From Flavobacteriales bacterium UBA974 (GTDB lineage Bacteria > Bacteroidota > Bacteroidia > Flavobacteriales_D > Sanyastnellaceae): a DNA stretch of 61,788 nt. The notes under the pieces were generated by a model. That model had not been told where the DNA came from and searched no databases. It saw only the letters and a list, made by a program, of their open reading frames with translations. Within the stretch, counting starts at the first letter, position 1; each line of letters opens with the position of its first letter. Position numbers and translations under genes: made by a program. Below are positions 60,159 to 61,788 of the stretch, in pieces. Where the stretch lies: positions 1,715 to 63,502 of the forward strand of contig DBBW01000011.1 of NCBI GenBank assembly GCA_002292405.1. Reading direction: 5' to 3'.

Positions 60159-61049
60159 TTAAGGCAATTTAAGTTTGTGAATAATATGCTTAAACTTTCT
60201 GGGCAAATCAGTCTCAATGTCCATTGACTCAAGAGTAATAGGATGTGTAAATTGTAGTCTTGTGCAAGCTAGAAACAATCCATGTCCAGTATATTTTAGT
60301 GGTCCACAATACATATTATCACCAACAATTGGATGTCCGATCATTGCTAAATGTCTTCTTATTTGATGTTTTCTTCCTGTTTTAGGATTAATTTTAACAA
60401 GTGTTGCGGTTCCGAAAACTGGCCATTTAGTCGATCCAATTATCTCAATTTTAGAGCTAGCAGATTTGCAATTAATTGGAATATTAATTTCACAAAAAGA
60501 GAGGTCTAGAGTTCCTTCTATTAAAGCGGTGTAGCTCTTAAATACCTCTCTTTTTTCAAAGGCACTTCCTAGTCCTGACGCCATGCTTAATGTTTTGGCA
60601 ACTAAGACAAGTCCATGCGTTGCTTTGTCTAATCTGTGGACTGGCCTAGGAACATTTAAATTGTCAGGTAAATTGCTTAATTTAAGTGTAAAACAGCACA
60701 TTTTATCTAGTGATACTTTGCTATTTCCGTTGGTTTCTATCCCCGCGTTTTTTATGACACAAGCTCCGTGATTATCTTCCCATAGCACGCTGGTTTTGTG
60801 CAAATTACTGCTAGCTATTTCTGTGTTAGTAATTCTACTTTCTTCGAGCGACAAACGATCTCCAATTTTCACCCAGTTGTGAGTTTCTCCCCTGACACCA
60901 TTTATGAAAATCCGCCCTTTTTTTACCGCTTTTTTAACGGCCTTTCTTGAGGGTAATTCCAAAAATTGTGATATAGCAGCTTCCTGAAGCCTTTTAGACT
61001 TCGAGTTTAAAGGTATGTGAAACCAATGTGTGATTACAACGTCAGTCAT
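60159..61049 (-). CDS. RluA-like RNA pseudouridine synthase
   Basis: An S4-like N-terminal region (LPSRKAVKKAVKKGRIFINGV, about 33-53) precedes the catalytic domain, with the signature VHRLDKATHGLVLVAKT holding the nucleophile Asp and the KINPKTGRKHQIRRHLAMIGHPIVGD block. It isomerises uridine to pseudouridine in rRNA or tRNA; the position is unknown. A length of 296 residues is normal. It begins at ATG 61049, 4 nt after a perfect -7 box, and is divergent from the RRM gene with almost back-to-back promoters. Confidence 0.92.
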   Translation of the reverse strand: MTDVVITHWFHIPLNSKSKRLQEAAISQFLELPSRKAVKKAVKKGRIFINGVRGETHNWVKIGDRLSLEESRITNTEIASSNLHKTSVLWEDNHGACVIKNAGIETNGNSKVSLDKMCCFTLKLSNLPDNLNVPRPVHRLDKATHGLVLVAKTLSMASGLGSAFEKREVFKSYTALIEGTLDLSFCEINIPINCKSASSKIEIIGSTKWPVFGTATLVKINPKTGRKHQIRRHLAMIGHPIVGDNMYCGPLKYTGHGLFLACTRLQFTHPITLESMDIETDLPRKFKHIIHKLKLP

Positions 61050-61053
61050 AGAG

Positions 61054-61070
61054 CAAATTTATTAACTTTG
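61054..61070. promoter_or_regulatory. Back-to-back -7 boxes for the pseudouridine synthase and RRM genes
   Basis: On the minus strand TAAATTTG (61054-61061) ends 4 nt before ATG 61049. On the plus strand TAACTTTG (61063-61070) predicts a start near 61075 and a leader of about 23 nt. Only one base separates the boxes, so the two genes probably cannot be transcribed simultaneously from this site. Confidence 0.55.
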
Positions 61071-61097
61071 TCTTAAATAATTATTCTTTAAGTTTTA

Positions 61098-61652
61098 ATG
61101 AAGCTATTTGTTGCTAAACTCAATCGTGAGACTACTGAAGTCGATTTGAAGGATACCTTCAGCAAATTCGGCGGAGTGGTTTCTGTTAAAGTTGTGTCAG
61201 ATCGTGATACAGGTCAATCAAAATGTTTTGGTTTTATCGAAATGGACTCTACTGAGGGTGGTCAAGCAGCTATCGCTGCCTTGAACGATCAGGATTTCAT
61301 GGGGTTTCGTATGGTTGTAAAAGCCGCCGAAGAGAAACCTCGCTCTCCAAGGCCGTTCTTCGATGGTGGAGGTGGCAATCAACAGATCTCTGACCGGTCT
61401 GGAAACTCATCCTCAAAGGATTTCGATTCTGGCAAAGGTGCTTTCAACAGTGGTGCAAATTCAGTCTTTAAAAGCGGCGATCAATCTGGTCCAAATAAGT
61501 ACCCTGCAAGCAGCAGTGTAAGGAAAAGGAAATCTCCTAAAAAGGGGATGGCTAGACCCGATAAATACGCCGATGGGGGAAAGGGAAATCAACACGAAAA
61601 ACGACCAAAATCAAATCGCAATCAATGGCTTGATGATCTTGAAGATTTTTAG
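61098..61652 (+). CDS. RRM-domain RNA-binding protein
   Basis: An RNA recognition motif occupies residues 1-75 with RNP2 LFVAKL (3-8) and RNP1 KCFGFIEM (42-49). The remaining 110 residues are low-complexity, rich in Gly, Ser, Lys, Asn and Pro, with basic clusters (SSVRKRKSPKKG, EKRPKSNRNQ) and a short acidic end (DDLEDF). Bacterial RRM proteins of this form (Rbp type) bind single-stranded RNA and are often cold-induced; the tail may add non-specific RNA affinity. ATG 61098 follows a short AT-rich leader. The 136 bases after the stop are AT-rich with A and T tracts and no clear terminator. Confidence 0.9.
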   Translation: MKLFVAKLNRETTEVDLKDTFSKFGGVVSVKVVSDRDTGQSKCFGFIEMDSTEGGQAAIAALNDQDFMGFRMVVKAAEEKPRSPRPFFDGGGGNQQISDRSGNSSSKDFDSGKGAFNSGANSVFKSGDQSGPNKYPASSSVRKRKSPKKGMARPDKYADGGKGNQHEKRPKSNRNQWLDDLEDF

Positions 61653-61788
61653 GAATATTAATTCAATTTGACTCTATTAAGGCTTTAGATATTTTTATAT
61701 AGTGAAACTTTTTTTTGGACTATTTAATCGCCAAATCTATTTCCCACAGGTTTTAAAAAAAAATTAATTTTAAGCTGCGTTTTTAATT

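Noticed and set aside
1..61788. tRNA or rRNA genes, CRISPR arrays, insertion sequences, integrase or phage genes
   Set aside because: I found no cloverleaf-like sequence, repeat-spacer array, transposase or terminal repeats by reading; intergenic spaces are mostly too short. A tRNAscan or ISfinder-type search would settle it.

Overview
The window is dense, AT-rich bacterial DNA with about 50 protein genes and no RNA gene, CRISPR array or insertion sequence that I can see. It looks like a chromosomal piece from a marine member of the Bacteroidota, most likely a Flavobacteriales relative. The grounds are type IX secretion (T9SS) C-terminal sorting tails on many secreted proteins, a TonB-dependent receptor with a carboxypeptidase-regulatory-like N-terminal domain, a fused CcsB/CcsA cytochrome c synthase, an HMA-MauE fusion, a RluA-like pseudouridine synthase beside an RRM protein, almost no Shine-Dalgarno sequences, and Bacteroidota-type promoters (TTG, about 19 nt, TAnnTTTG). 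The phylum is secure; the family is a guess.

Layout. 1-3.7 kb: the end of a membrane protein, then a minus-strand operon of an APC permease, a Rieske oxygenase and an HMA-MauE membrane protein. 3.8-18.3 kb: mostly secreted or envelope genes, including an NTF2-like lipoprotein, a beta-lactamase-family hydrolase, two nitroreductase/PhzF-type enzymes, an esterase, a hemolysin III homologue, a haem-binding protein, a purple-acid-phosphatase-like enzyme, a Kunitz-domain protein, an exported pirin, a penicillin-acylase-family hydrolase and a saccharopine-dehydrogenase-like enzyme. 18.4-22.8 kb: a cytochrome c maturation operon. 22.9-28.3 kb: a pair of cupredoxin/multicopper-oxidase proteins and a GAPDH-SulP transcription unit. 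28.5-31.6 kb: tandem paralogues of a cytochrome c / PHM-like copper monooxygenase fusion. 31.6-36.7 kb: an esterase divergent from an MBOAT/AlgX-like acylation pair, then a GreA/GreB-like factor and a glycosyltransferase. 36.7-42.8 kb: sterol-desaturase-like protein, monoacylglycerol lipase, glycerol kinase, secreted EEP nuclease/phosphatase, BipA/TypA. 42.9-50.3 kb: a MacAB-like export operon, then a 1001-residue secreted metalloprotease. 50.3-61.8 kb: cytidine deaminase with a nucleoside transporter, nitroreductase, patatin, beta-propeller protein, prolyl oligopeptidase with a TonB-dependent receptor, PlsC acyltransferase, pseudouridine synthase and RRM protein.

How it fits together. The CcsBA operon supplies covalently attached haem for periplasmic c-type proteins, which in this window include the haem-binding protein at 9975 and the two CxxCH-copper monooxygenases. 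Copper recurs (HMA domain, multicopper oxidases, PHM-like enzymes). Much of the rest is a secreted hydrolase inventory typical of a marine polymer and peptide scavenger.

The most unusual signal is in the promoters rather than in one gene. At about thirteen genes a -7 box ends exactly 4 nt before the start codon, and at two more it ends 5 nt before. This predicts leaderless mRNAs, including some with GUG starts. Two divergent gene pairs have nearly back-to-back -7 boxes. Other points worth checking are dockerin-like tails in place of T9SS tails, the tandem copper monooxygenases that differ only in their C-terminal module, a bacterial Kunitz domain, and an apparent frameshift at the permease N-terminus.
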